From Gambelia wislizenii (lineage: Eukaryota; Chordata; Lepidosauria; Squamata; Crotaphytidae): a stretch of 64,000 nt of DNA. The stretch covers positions 192,705,149 to 192,769,148 of the forward strand of contig JAUMIR010000003.1 of NCBI GenBank assembly GCA_030847615.1, in the 5' to 3' direction. The notes below the pieces were generated by a model that was given only the letters and a program-made list of their open reading frames with translations, did no database searches and had not been told where the DNA came from. A program made the position numbers and the translations under genes. Below are positions 1 to 9,849 of this stretch, in pieces; positions within the stretch are counted from its first letter, which is position 1, and the number at the start of each line of letters is the position of its first letter.

Positions 1-1527
1 AAATAATTCCTGACAGTTAGCCATCCAGCATCTGTTTAAAAACTTCCAAAGAAGGAGACTCCACCACACTCAGAGGGAGTGTATTCCACTTCCAAACAGC
101 TCTTACTGTCAGGAAGTTCTTCCTAATGTTTAGGTAGAATCTCTTTTCCTGTAGTTTGAACCCATTTCTCTGTGCTCTAGTCTCTCGAGCAACAGAAACC
201 AAGCTTGCCCCATCCTCAGTATGACATCTCTTCAAATATTTAAACATGGTTATCATGTCACCTCTCAACCTTCTCTTCTCCAGACTAAACATGTCCAGCT
301 CCCTAAGCCATTCCCCATAGGGCATGGCTTCCAGACATTTAATCATTTTGGTCACCCTCCTCTGGACATGTTTCAGCTTCTCAATATCCTTCCTGAATTG
401 TGGTGACCAGAACTGGACACAGTATTCCAGGTGAGGTCTGACCAAAGCAAAATACAGTGGCACAACTACTTCCCTTGATCTAGACACTATACTCTTCTTA
501 ATGCAGCCTAGAATCGCATTGGCTTTTTAGCTGCTGCATCACACTGCTGGCTCATATTCAGCTTGTGCTCCACTAAGACTCCTAGATCTCTTTTACATGT
601 ACTGCCATCAAGCCAGGTGTCACCCATCCTATAGCTGTGCATTTCATTTTTACTGTCCAAGTGTAGTGTCCTACATTTTGTTAGTTTGGGTCCAGCTTTC
701 TAATCTGTTCAGATCATTTTGGATTCTGATCCCGTCCTCTGGGGTATTAGCTACCCCTTCTAATTTGGTGTCATCTGCATACTTGATAAGCATACCCTCT
801 ATTCCCTCATCCAAGTCATTGATAAAGATGTTGAATAGCAGGACAGAAGCCTGTGGCATCCCCACCAGTCACTTCTCTCCAGGATGAAGAGGAGCCATTG
901 GTGACTACCCTTTGGTTTTGGTCAGTCAACCAATTACAAATCCACCTAACAGTTGCATTGTCTAGCCCGCAAGTTACTAACTTTTTTGCAAGAATATCAT
1001 GGGGGAACCTTTTCAAAAGCCTTACTGAAATCACGATACACTACATCCACAGCATTCCCTTCATCTACCAGGTCAGTAACTCTGTCAGAAAAGAGATAAG
1101 ATTAGTCTGGTATGACTTGTTTTAGTGATCACACAATTCCTTTCTATGTGCTTACAGACTGTCTGTTTAATGATCTGCTCTAGAATCTTTCCTAGTATTG
1201 ATGTCAGGCTGACTGGGTGGTAATTATTTGGGTCTTCTCCCCCCCCTTTTTTTTAAAGAATGAGACAGCATTTGCCCTCTTCCAGTATGCTGGGACCTCT
1301 TCTGTTCTCCAGGAATTCTCAAAGATTATTGACAATGGTTCTGAGATTACTTCTGCCAGTTCTTTTAATACCCTTGCATGAAGTTCATCTGGCCCTGGAG
1401 ACTTAATACATTTATACAGGCCAGGTATTCCTGAACTAGTTCTTTACCAATTCTGTGCTGTATTTCCCCTACTGCTTTATCTGCCAGCACAGGCAGAGTC
1501 CCTATTTCTTGAACTGCCTTTATTCTG
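1..1527 (-). mobile_element. CR1-type LINE, 5'-truncated RT region, degenerate
   Basis: The minus strand encodes pieces of a CR1-clade reverse transcriptase. Reading from about 1500 down to 17 there is a linker, an RT segment with an ELAEVISEPLSIIFENSW-like stretch, a YADDTKL catalytic box near 768-790, and the usual C-terminal part containing LVRPHLEYCVQFW and SLEKRRLRGDMI (17-487). Several frameshifts and stops break the frame. The element runs off the left edge of the window, so its 3' end is not seen. CR1 proteins normally carry an upstream AP endonuclease, which is missing here (5' truncation is usual for this clade). The boundary with the L2 copy near 1527 comes from a change in protein similarity and is good to a few tens of bases. 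Confidence 0.85.
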
Positions 1528-3010
1528 ACTAGGTGCACTCCTGTCTTGTCTGGATTAAGTTTCAACTTGTTTACCCCCATCCAGTCCATTATTGACTGAC
1601 AACAGATAATTGGTCCAGTACTTGGAATCGGATGGGAAAGAGATAAAGTTTGGTATCATCAGCAAGACTCCACATGACCTCTCCAAAGGGTTTCATGTAG
1701 ATTTTAAACAGCATGGGGGACAAAACGGAACCCCAAGGAATCTCATCAACCAATAACCAGGGTATAGAACAACATCACCTTCTGAGTTTGCCCCTCCAAA
1801 AAGGATTGGAACCATGGCATAACAGTGATCCCAAGTCCCATCCCAGAGAGGCAGCCCAGAAGGATACCATGGTCAATGGTACAGAAAGCCACTGTCAGGT
1901 CCAGAAGAACCAACAGGGACACACTCCCCCGATCCAATTCCCTGAGGATGTCATCCAGCAAGGCAACCAAAGCTGTCTCTGTTCCATAAGCACTCTTGAG
2001 GCCAGGTTGAAATGGATCTAGATAATCTGTTTCATTCAGAAACCCCTAGAGCTGGGAGGCCACCACATGCCCCAGACACTTGCCCAAAATGTGAAGTTGA
2101 AGACTTTCATGGCCGGCATCCATAGATTTTCTGTGGGTTTTTTCCAGGCTGTGAGACCATGTTCTGGAAGAGTTTATTGCTGACGTTTCACCTTCATCTG
2201 TGGCTGGCATCTTCAGAGAAGTTTCTGATTTTTTTTGATCTGAACATGCCAGCCACAGATGCAGGGGAAATGTCAGGAATAAACTCTTCCAGAACATGGC
2301 CTCACAGCCTGGAAACCCCCCCCCCCCACAGAAAACCTACTTGCCCCAAAATTGAATGTTAGAGACTGGCTGATAATTATTCAGAATGGTGGGATTCAGG
2401 GAGGCTTTTTTTTGGGGGGGGGATAATGAAACTTTTAGGCAGGATAGAAACTTCCCTTGCTGCAGTGAGGGATTCCCCACTCCACTTACCCACTTGGCCA
2501 GCCCCCCTCCAGCTGTTTTCAGGAGCCAGGAAGGGCAAGGATCCAGTTTGCTTGTGGTGGCTCTCACTTCACCAAGGATCCTGTCCACATCTTCAGGCTA
2601 CACAAATTAAAAGTTATCTAATAATACAGGACAAGCAGGCACCAAGATTATATCCACTGGACCTGTCTCAACTACAGCATCCAAGTCAGAGCAGATCCAG
2701 GCAATTTTGTCTGCAAAGTGTCTTGCAGTTTCCTCACACTGGGCTGTTGAGTTGTCTTTGTTCTCTTCTTGTGGGCCAGAATGTTAAAAGGCTTCTAACC
2801 ACTCAAGACAGCTCCGCTAGATGACACTGTGCAGATGCAATGGTGGCACAGAAGTATAATTTCTCTGCTGCCACCATCACCTCAGCATAGGCCTTCCAAT
2901 GAGCCTAGCCTGTGTTTGGTCAGACTTGCTCCAAGTCTTCTTCCACCATCACTCTAGTCTCTGTCCCACTCATTTCATCACCACCAGCTCCCTTGGTGAA
3001 CCACTATGTA
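1528..3010 (-). mobile_element. L2-type LINE fragment, split by a Penelope insertion
   Basis: The minus strand carries an L2-type RT in broken frames. At 2353-2588 are residues resembling LDPCPSWLLK and NNYQPVSNI. After the inserted Penelope segment the frame resumes with GHVVASQL, LLDLTVAFCTIDHGILL (1746-1970) and MDWMGVNKLKLNPDKT (about 1530-1589). Sequence at 2590-3010 matches the endonuclease-RT linker also present at 55.86-56.30 kb. The catalytic YADD region is degraded. The downstream end abuts the CR1 copy, so either CR1 inserted into this L2 or the two lie side by side. It is a dead copy. Confidence 0.8.
2091..2338. mobile_element. Penelope-like terminal fragment in inverted (head-to-head) form
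   Basis: This insertion sits inside the L2 RT. It is flanked by a duplication of the L2 sequence (ACTTGCCCAAAAT at 2078-2090, ACTTGCCCCAAAAT at 2339-2352). Its left arm reads as the reverse complement of its right arm: the stretch around the words CTGGAAGAGTTTATT and CATCTGTGGCTGGCATC appears on both strands. The same terminal sequence bounds the larger Penelope element at 38.97-40.26 kb. No coding part remains. Confidence 0.8.
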
Positions 3011-3038
3011 ATCCACTATGTGCTCCATAATTGTTGTA

Positions 3039-3265
3039 CAGGTGTCCCTTAATATTTGCTGGGATTTGGTTCCAGGACCCCCTTTGGATACCAAAATCCG
3101 TGAATACTCAAGTCCCATTATATGCAATGGCATAGCAAAATGGTCTCCCTTATAGAAGAGGGCAAAATCAAGGTTTGCTTTTTGGAATATTTTTTAAAGA
3201 ATATTTTCAAGCTGTGAATACTTAAATCTTTGGATACCAAATCCATGGATACGGAGAAACAACTG
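3039..3265. mobile_element. Tigger/pogo-like MITE with TA target duplication
   Basis: The ends are imperfect inverted repeats: CAGGTGTCCCTTAATATTTG at the left, and the reverse complement of the right end begins CAGTTGTTTCTCCGTATCC. The element is flanked by TA on both sides (3037-3038, 3266-3267). The interior has the GGTTCCAGGACCCCC and GGATACCAAA words typical of Tc1/mariner pogo-group non-autonomous elements in vertebrates. At 227 bp it has no transposase. Confidence 0.75.
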
Positions 3266-3317
3266 TACTAATTTTATGTCTGAGTTAAATTAAACACATA
3301 TGGCTGGAATTTACTAA

Positions 3318-4078
3318 GGGCTTGTCTACACTAGTGAAAAACCCTGACTCTTCCCCCGAATCGGTCCTGATAATACCACACAATATGTGGCCTTTCCTCC
3401 CAATCTGGTGTGATAATGTCACATACTATATAGCTGTATATGCACCAGATTTGTGGAATTCCACCTTCCTCTGGGTTTTAGAAAACTTGCAGCTTTCTCT
3501 GGAGTTGGCTGGAAACTTTGTAGAAAACTGTAGTGTGAAGAATCCATCTGCACTGGACTTGGGGGTGGGGAGGAGAGGAAGGACAAACTCTGCCTGAGGC
3601 AACACCATTTTTTCCCCTCCCGTTCAGCACCACTTCCTCATTCCATTGCTAGTTGCTCTCTCTGAAGTCAGAACGGCCTCCCTGCCTGACCATCACCAGG
3701 CTGGCTACCCATTCTGACTTCAGAGAGAGTGACTAGTGCAGGGGCTCTGCTTTCATGGAGCTCAATCGGTGATTGTGCACAGCAAAAACAAACCCTCAGT
3801 ACTAATCACTCTCTCTGAACAGGTCAGCATGGCAATGGGGGGGGGGGGTTCAGCTGTTGTTCTGACTTCAGAGAGAATGATGAACACTGTGGCTTTGCTT
3901 TCCTTGAGCTCAGAGTGGGTGATTGTACACTGGAAAAGCAAAGGCCCAGCACTAGTCACTCCCTCTGCTGTCAAAACAACCGGCCTGCCCCATCCTTGCC
4001 AGGCAGGCCACCTGTTCTGACTTCAGAAACAGTGACTAGTACTGGGGCTTTGCTTTCACAAAGCTCAGAGTCAAGCCC
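3318..4078. mobile_element. Inverted-repeat DNA element with TAA duplication (PIF/Harbinger-like)
   Basis: It begins GGGCTTGTCTACAC and ends GTCAAGCCC, with TAA directly before (3315-3317) and after (4079-4081). Three-base TWA duplications are characteristic of PIF/Harbinger. The interior holds several inverted and direct copies of the word CTGACTTCAGAGAGAGTGAC near 3660, 3715, 3870 and 4020, so it has grown by internal duplication. Open frames here are low-complexity by-products. No transposase. Confidence 0.6.
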
Positions 4079-4258
4079 TAAGTGTGAGTAACAGCTTTGA
4101 ATGGAAGCCAAGTATGTTAAAATACACTTTCAAAACAAATCTGTTTAACTGGGCATAAAAATCTGAATGCAGATTTGGGCTTTTGTAGGTAAGGTGTAGT
4201 ACTTAAATCGGGGCCAGAGTAGTCCAAATTTCATGTGCCGCAGCTCTGGGCCAAATTA

Positions 4259-4602
4259 CAGTAGCACCCCAGTATCTGCAGAGGATTGGTTCTGCCTGCC
4301 CAATGGATAATGAATTACATGGATAATAGCAAATGCCATCCACCACCACCACCATCCCACTACCACTGCACAATTGCAGATGAAATGACTGGAGGTCTCC
4401 CAAGAGGAAGGAGGGGGAAGGCATGATGACTCCTACCTCCTCCCTTCTCCCTTCACCCCCACCATGGCCCCGCCATGAATGGAGCCATCCCAGGGGAAGG
4501 GAGGGGGAGGTGAGACCTCTCCTCCCCCTCCTTCCCCCCCATCACCAACTGTGGATAATTGAATCTGCAGTTGGTGAATCAGTGGATACAGGGGTGCTAC
4601 TA
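4259..4602. mobile_element. Tc1/mariner-like MITE with TA duplication
   Basis: The left end CAGTAGCACCCCAGTATC matches the reverse complement of the right end (AGTAGCACCCCTGTATCC), flanked by TA at 4257-4258 and 4603-4604. It contains a GC-rich core with CACCACCACC and G/C-rich runs. It lies inside a stretch whose right end (CAAGCCC then TAA at 4642-4651) looks like another Harbinger-type end, so it may be nested in a second, poorly delimited element. Confidence 0.65.
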
Positions 4603-4648
4603 TAGTCTGAATTTCATCTGGATTTTTACCTTCTGTGAAGTCAAGCCC

Positions 4649-5098
4649 TAAGGTAGTTATGAATGTGTAACCACTATAATTACACAGCTACATAATGCCT
4701 CCTGGCCTGACTCCCCCGTCCCCATCCCCACCTCCCAAGCAGTAGTTACTTAGATTGATAGGGTCTGTTTCTCTGTAGATTGGGAAGCAGCTGACTGATG
4801 TTCTCACCCCCTCCCATGAGTGCTCTCTGGTGTAACAGCTAGAAGCAGGGTCCCTGTTGCAATTTCCCTTGCACTAAAGATTGCTCACATGAGGGGTGGT
4901 GGGAATGTCAGTCAGCTGCTTCCCAACTGACAGGGGAACAGACCCTTGTTGATCATAGCAGCTGTGGCCTGGTAAGTGAGGACTGGGGACTTTCACAGTT
5001 CCTGCATATCTCCTAAACAAGGATATACAGAGAGATGGATCATGAGTACAAGCCAGTCACAAATGTATAACTAGGTTACTTATTCACAACTGCCTTAG
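4649..5098. mobile_element. Inverted-repeat element, family also present at 38.3 kb
   Basis: Outer ends are imperfect inverted repeats about 40 bp long. The left begins CTAAGGTAGTTATGAAT and the reverse complement of the right begins CTAAGGCAGTTGTGAAT. A second inner inverted pair surrounds GGGAAGCAGCTGACTGA (near 4780) and TCAGTCAGCTGCTTCCC (near 4910), together with GGTCTGTTTCTCTGT and its partner. A diverged copy occupies 38298-38674. Flanking bases are TAA and TTA, so the TSD is uncertain. No coding capacity. Confidence 0.55.
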
Positions 5099-5927
5099 TG
5101 AATTTTGGCCAATGTTTCTAGCCAATAAAGTTATTTCTCATATCTTAATGTACTGATCATAATTCTGCAGGCTAATCAACTCCAGTAGGCATTTTCCAGT
5201 TCTTTTATAGCCTGACAAACTCATTGATTCCTTTTAATTATTTAGTCTGCACACTTTTGCAAGGAAGGCTTGTGGAATTGGCTCATAAATGCATTATAGC
5301 ACAGCATGGATCCTACAACTGCTGACAACAAAGGAGTATTGTTTGGTTGCAAGAAGCCCAGAGAAGATACCCACCAAACGACATAAACAGCTAAAAGCCC
5401 TTAGATCTCAGCTCCAATGTTTTAGATCTCACTTCTTTAGAAAAAGCTATGAAGTATGATTTTTTTTAAAAAAAAAGACAATGAGCTGTCCAGTACATGA
5501 AAACTTCAGATAAGAAGGATCAATCTAACACTAGTTGCAGATGGAAAACCACTATGAACCTTAATGTTTTGCTTGTTGCTAAATCTGAGAGGCAAAAAGA
5601 TCAAAACCAAGATTCTGCATGGGATAAATGAAAAGACCAAACTAGACATAGATAGCTGGACATTTATGTCCAAGACAAGGAAGTGTAATAGGAAAACCAA
5701 ATTATGGAAGGGGATTTTAAAGAAATATGGGGTGAGGATAGTGGGTGGTCATACATTTGCAGCATAAAAGAAGGTAAGGCCATCTGGAATTTGTAGGGTT
5801 TGCTACATTCTCTTTTTCTCCTTTTCTCTCTAGCTTTTTCCCCCTCCCTCCTTTCTATACTTCTGCTTATTTGATTTTCCCTTATGGCATTTGTGGAGAT
5901 ATGGATATCCCTCAATGTTTAACTGGT
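5099..5927. other. Unassigned sequence
   Basis: No gene or repeat family is recognised. There is an A/T homopolymer junction near 5460-5476 and a pyrimidine-rich tract at 5805-5855. A 67-codon plus-strand frame at 5564-5767 is Lys-rich and matches nothing I know. Confidence 0.5.
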
Positions 5928-6470
5928 GGTACAATTTCTTAAAGAAATGGGTGTACCATTGTATTTGATTACCCTGATACGTAACCTCTACTCAGGACAG
6001 GAGGTTACCATTGTAACAGAACATGGAGAAACAAAATGGTTCCCAATCGGAAAGGTGGTCAGGCAAGGCTGCATTCTATTACCCTACTTGTTCAACTTGT
6101 ATGCAAAAAAATTATCATACACAGAGCAGGTTTAGACTCAGAGGGAAGAGGAGTGAAGATTGGATAAAGGAATATCAACATTTTAATATATCCAGATAGC
6201 ACCATACCACTAGCAGAAAACAACAAAGACTTGGAACAATTACTAAAGATAGTCAAAGAAGAAACTGCTAAGGCAGGCTTACTGTTGAACATTAAGGGGG
6301 GAAAATGGACCACAGAGGAGCTACATAAATTCAATATAGACAACAAGGAAATTGAAATAGTTAAAAGATTCCCCATGCCTTGGCTCAATCATTGATCAGA
6401 ATGGAGAGTGCAGTCAAGAATCAGAAGAAGACTAGGAATGTGAAGAGCAGCTATGAAAGAACTAGACAAA

Positions 6471-7013
6471 GGACTTTATCACCCCCTCCAAAAAAGTCCA
6501 TTCTTTTGCTGGCATAACTTTTCCATTTTTATGCTGGCAAAAGAACTCCCCATGCTGCACTTACCTTGCCTCCTATCCAAAGGCTTCCTGGCAAATAATG
6601 AGGAAGTGAATGGAGCTCCATTCACTTCCTCATTCAAAATCGTTCAAAATCCTGTGGATTCTTGTGAGAAGACACGTGGGAAATTAAAAAAACAAAACAA
6701 AAAGTTTAAAAAGCATATGAACACACTTAAAAACTTACAAGTAACCTGGGGAGGGTCACAAAAAGTGTGTCACTGGGATGTGGTGATCTCACCCAGAAGT
6801 GTTCGTACCAGACTGGCCATTCACACTGCATTCACATGAGTACAATGGCATGAGGTTTCACATGCTGGTAATGGCAAAACAAAAGCACCATCAATAAAAT
6901 ATGGGTTTTGGCCAGTACATAAACATGAAAGGGCGACATTGTCTGATATGTGCACCCTTTTGCATTTATGTGGCATCATTATGACACCGTATTTAGAGAG
7001 TCTGATAAAGTCC
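6471..7013. mobile_element. GGACTTTATCAGAC-family MITE, copy A, inside RTE
   Basis: The ends are GGACTTTATC and CTGATAAAGTCC. It interrupts the RTE frame between the codons for ELDK and IL. Removing the element plus one AAA (6468-6470 or 7014-7016) gives back the expected reading frame, which shows a 3-bp target duplication. It contains two further hairpins: near 6500-6551, and a perfect palindrome at 6597-6634. The right 200 bp is shared with the copy at 62607-63057. A 216-codon minus-strand frame here is a chance reading across the MITE and the RTE antisense strand. Confidence 0.75.
6597..6634. repeat. Perfect 38-bp palindrome
   Basis: The sequence AATGAGGAAGTGAATGGAG followed directly by its exact reverse complement, with no loop, centred at 6615/6616. 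It lies inside MITE copy A, but not at that element's centre. Confidence 0.9.
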
Positions 7014-7490
7014 AAAATCCTAAAGTGCAAAGATATATAACTGACCACTAAAGTTAAGATTGTCCAAGCCATCCTATTTTCCATAACCATGTACAGAAAT
7101 GAGAGCTGGACTGTGAAGAAAGCTGACAGAAAGAAAATCAACTCATTTGAGATGTGCTGCTGGAGAAGAGTGCTACAGATACCATGGACAGACGAAAGAC
7201 CAATAAATGAGTCCCTGGAAGCCAACATGAGTAAGCTGAGGTTGTCATACATCATGAGATGGCCTGACTCACTAGAAAAGACAATAATGCTAGGAAAGGT
7301 GGATGGTAGTAGAAAGAGAGAAAGGCTGCATACTAGATGGATAGACTCAATCAAGGAGGCCACAGCCTTGAGCCTGCAGGACATGAGCAGAGCAGTTGAG
7401 GACAGGGATCTTGGAGGTGCCTCATTCACAGGGTTGCCACAGGTTGAAATTGACTTGCGGGTAGTTAACAACTACAACAAATAAATCATA

Positions 7491-8763
7491 ACAAGAGTGA
7501 AAAAACAGGGCCAGTTTACTCTCCTATTCATCCAAGCCAAGGTGCATATTTCCCAAAGCGAGCCAAAGTAGTTTGGTGAAGGAGTCAGAAAATCAGAAAA
7601 GTTCCTCCCTCCACTCGTTGCTATAAGAATATTCAGTATTTCCAGTGGACCTTTTCTGAGTACATAGTATCTTCATTAAATTTCAGGTCATTTTTCCATT
7701 GCAGGGCAGCTCCATATGGGACATTTTTCATTGTTTAGGAAGCCTCCTGATCTTCTGCAGATGGTTTCATGAAAACAGCAGGAAGGAGAAAGAGAAGAGA
7801 AAGATGACTCACATCGACTCACACAACTGTCAGTAAAACCCAAAAGCTTTTCTGGACCAAAACTGTACATATGTTAAATTGAGCTAGAAATTAGTAAACT
7901 ACAAATTGAAAAAAAAAAAATCTTGATGTCAGGAATATATTTATGCAGACCGTATTTATGCAAATATGGTTTGCATGGAAAAAATATCCTGGTGGATTGT
8001 GCCAAAGTGTTGTAAGTGATTCTCATAGTGCATATATATATTTTTTTCAAGTGAGACAAAATTAATATTTATTTCCCAAGAAGGAATATGTCATTCCATA
8101 TTCTCAGGGAATTAATATGTTGCCTAAATTATGACTCAAACGTAATTAACTTCAAGCAAGATTTTCAGCTCAACCCATATCTGTGAAGAACTCTGAAATT
8201 AATGATCGTTATGGGGAGGGGTGATTTTACATGGCAAAATACCTGAATTTTAAACAGGCCTATCTAAGTTATGGGTTATTATTTAAATTTTTGCAGTGTC
8301 ATATTGTAGACTCAGATTGTTTGTAATGCTGGAGGCATTCAACACAATTACAGTTTCCCCTTACAGTCTACCAAGGGGGGGGGGAAAGATTTCTATTCAT
8401 TCTTAGATAAGTGATAAGATAAAAGTTTTTTAAATGCCTTATCTACAAGTCATTTCGTAAATCCAGTCATATAAAAAAATAAATGCACAGACCTAGTTTT
8501 CTGTCAAATCCTGACAAGAGTTCCGCAGTCACAAAAATCAACCCACAAAACTCAGTTCATAATCTGTTGTTTTAGAACAGATTTGCACCACATGTGAACC
8601 CCCAAGCTCAATGTCCATGCATTATGAGCCCTTTGTCTCTACATCAGCTATGTTGTAAGATAGGAAATAGGCTGAATAAAGGCTAATGTTTCAATAAAAC
8701 CTTAGTATATTTGTTTGGAATCTGTTTTATCAAGTGTATACTGTCTAGAAAAATCTTCTAGAC
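7491..8763. other. Unassigned sequence
   Basis: No gene, SINE, LINE or terminal-repeat element recognised. AT-rich, with a poly-A run near 7908-7920 and a G-run near 8375-8385. Confidence 0.5.
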
Positions 8764-9148
8764 CAGTAGTTCTTAACCTGTGACCCAGGGACCCCAAAGC
8801 ATCCTCAATGTCTTCACAGGGGGTCTGCAAAGACTTGAAGGCTGCTTGGCCCACCTCTTCCCAGCAGTGGAGTGACCATATGACAGAAGCCAAGGCAAAG
8901 GCTGGCTGGCTGGCTTGGCCTGCACATTGCCATTTAATCCACTCCAGCCACAGACTTGCAGGAAGAAGCAGGGGGGGAGTCTTCCTTCCCCCTCTGGTGC
9001 CTCTGAGTAATGGTGTAATTGTGTTGTTGTTGTTGCTGCTGCTGCTGCTGTTGTTAGGGTTTTAAATTTTGAGTTAAGTCTTGGGGGCCCCTGGCAACAA
9101 AAGATATTTAAAGAGGGTCCCTGGTAAAGAAAAGGCTAAGAGCCACTG
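8764..9148. mobile_element. hAT-type non-autonomous transposon with 8-bp TSD
   Basis: It begins CAGTAGTTCTTAACCTGTG and ends GCTAAGAGCCACTG, imperfect inverted repeats of the CAGTGGTTCTTAACCTG type found in hAT elements. Flanks are TTCTAGAC (8756-8763) and TTCTAGAT (9149-9156), an 8-bp duplication with one mismatch, as hAT predicts. The 385-bp interior contains a TTG/CTG microsatellite and no transposase. Confidence 0.85.
9021..9055. repeat. TTG/CTG trinucleotide microsatellite
   Basis: About eleven trinucleotides, GTTGTTGTTGTT then GCTGCTGCTGCTG, inside the hAT element. Confidence 0.85.
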
Positions 9149-9849
9149 TTCTAGATATATCTAACCATATCTAAACAAGATTGCTGTAGAATTGCTGTAG
9201 AATTGTCCTTCAAATAAATGATTTGTTACCAGTTGTATACCCTTCAGGCCTCATAAACATTTGTCATCTTTTGTTCTTAAAGTTTTAAATTCAAGAAAGG
9301 CTGCATGAGAGAAATGAAGGGAGGAAAGGAGAGATAGGAACAAAATATGAATACTTTGCCTTCCACCTCCATTTTCTTAAATATTTTTTGATATATTTTT
9401 TATTGATTACAGTTGATATATTCTCATACATACATTGCTAAATATTATCACATTTTTATCTACTTGCATTACCTCTAAGTACAGATCACATCACATCGTT
9501 GTCCTTTTTTAATTTACTGTAACCTTATTTCATTATCTAAAATAAATTAACACAAAGTATATTAGTATCGTATTTCCACTCTTATTCATTCTTCTACTTC
9601 CTTTTCTTTCTTGACACTACCCTTTTCTATTTTCTATTCAAATCTCTTGTCTTCCTTCCTATTCACCCCTGCAGAGATTCATTATTCTCTTCCTCTTTTT
9701 CTGTTTTCTGTTTCTTTCCTTCCTTAAGTGTTCCTTCTATGCTCTTCCAGCCATACACCTCTTTTATTTTACCCATGCATGTCTAACTGTTCTCGTATAT
9801 CTTTAGATTTATTTTCCTTCTTTATCTGGCCCTTCTTCTCTTATAAAGG

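Larger units (their letters stand above)
5928..7490 (+). mobile_element. RTE/BovB-like LINE, RT and C-terminal half, split by a MITE
   Basis: Plus-strand frames give an RTE-clade RT: FLKEMGVPLYLITLIRNLYSGQE, then VRQGCILLPYLFNLYA (motif B, 6055-6115). The motif equivalent to YADD reads YPDS (about 6185-6200), so the catalytic pair is lost. After the MITE (6471-7013) the frame resumes with ESWTVKKADRKKINSFEMCCWRR and SLEKTIMLGKVDGSRKRERL (7089-7484). The 5' endonuclease part is absent. The 3' end (7430-7490) contains the GGGTTGCCACAGGTTGAAAT and AACAACTACAACAA tail that resembles the tails of the SINEs in this window. Dead copy. Confidence 0.85.

Noticed and set aside
6821..7471. 216-codon minus-strand frame as a gene
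   Set aside because: It runs antisense through an RTE fragment and across the MITE junction, so it cannot be an evolved unit.
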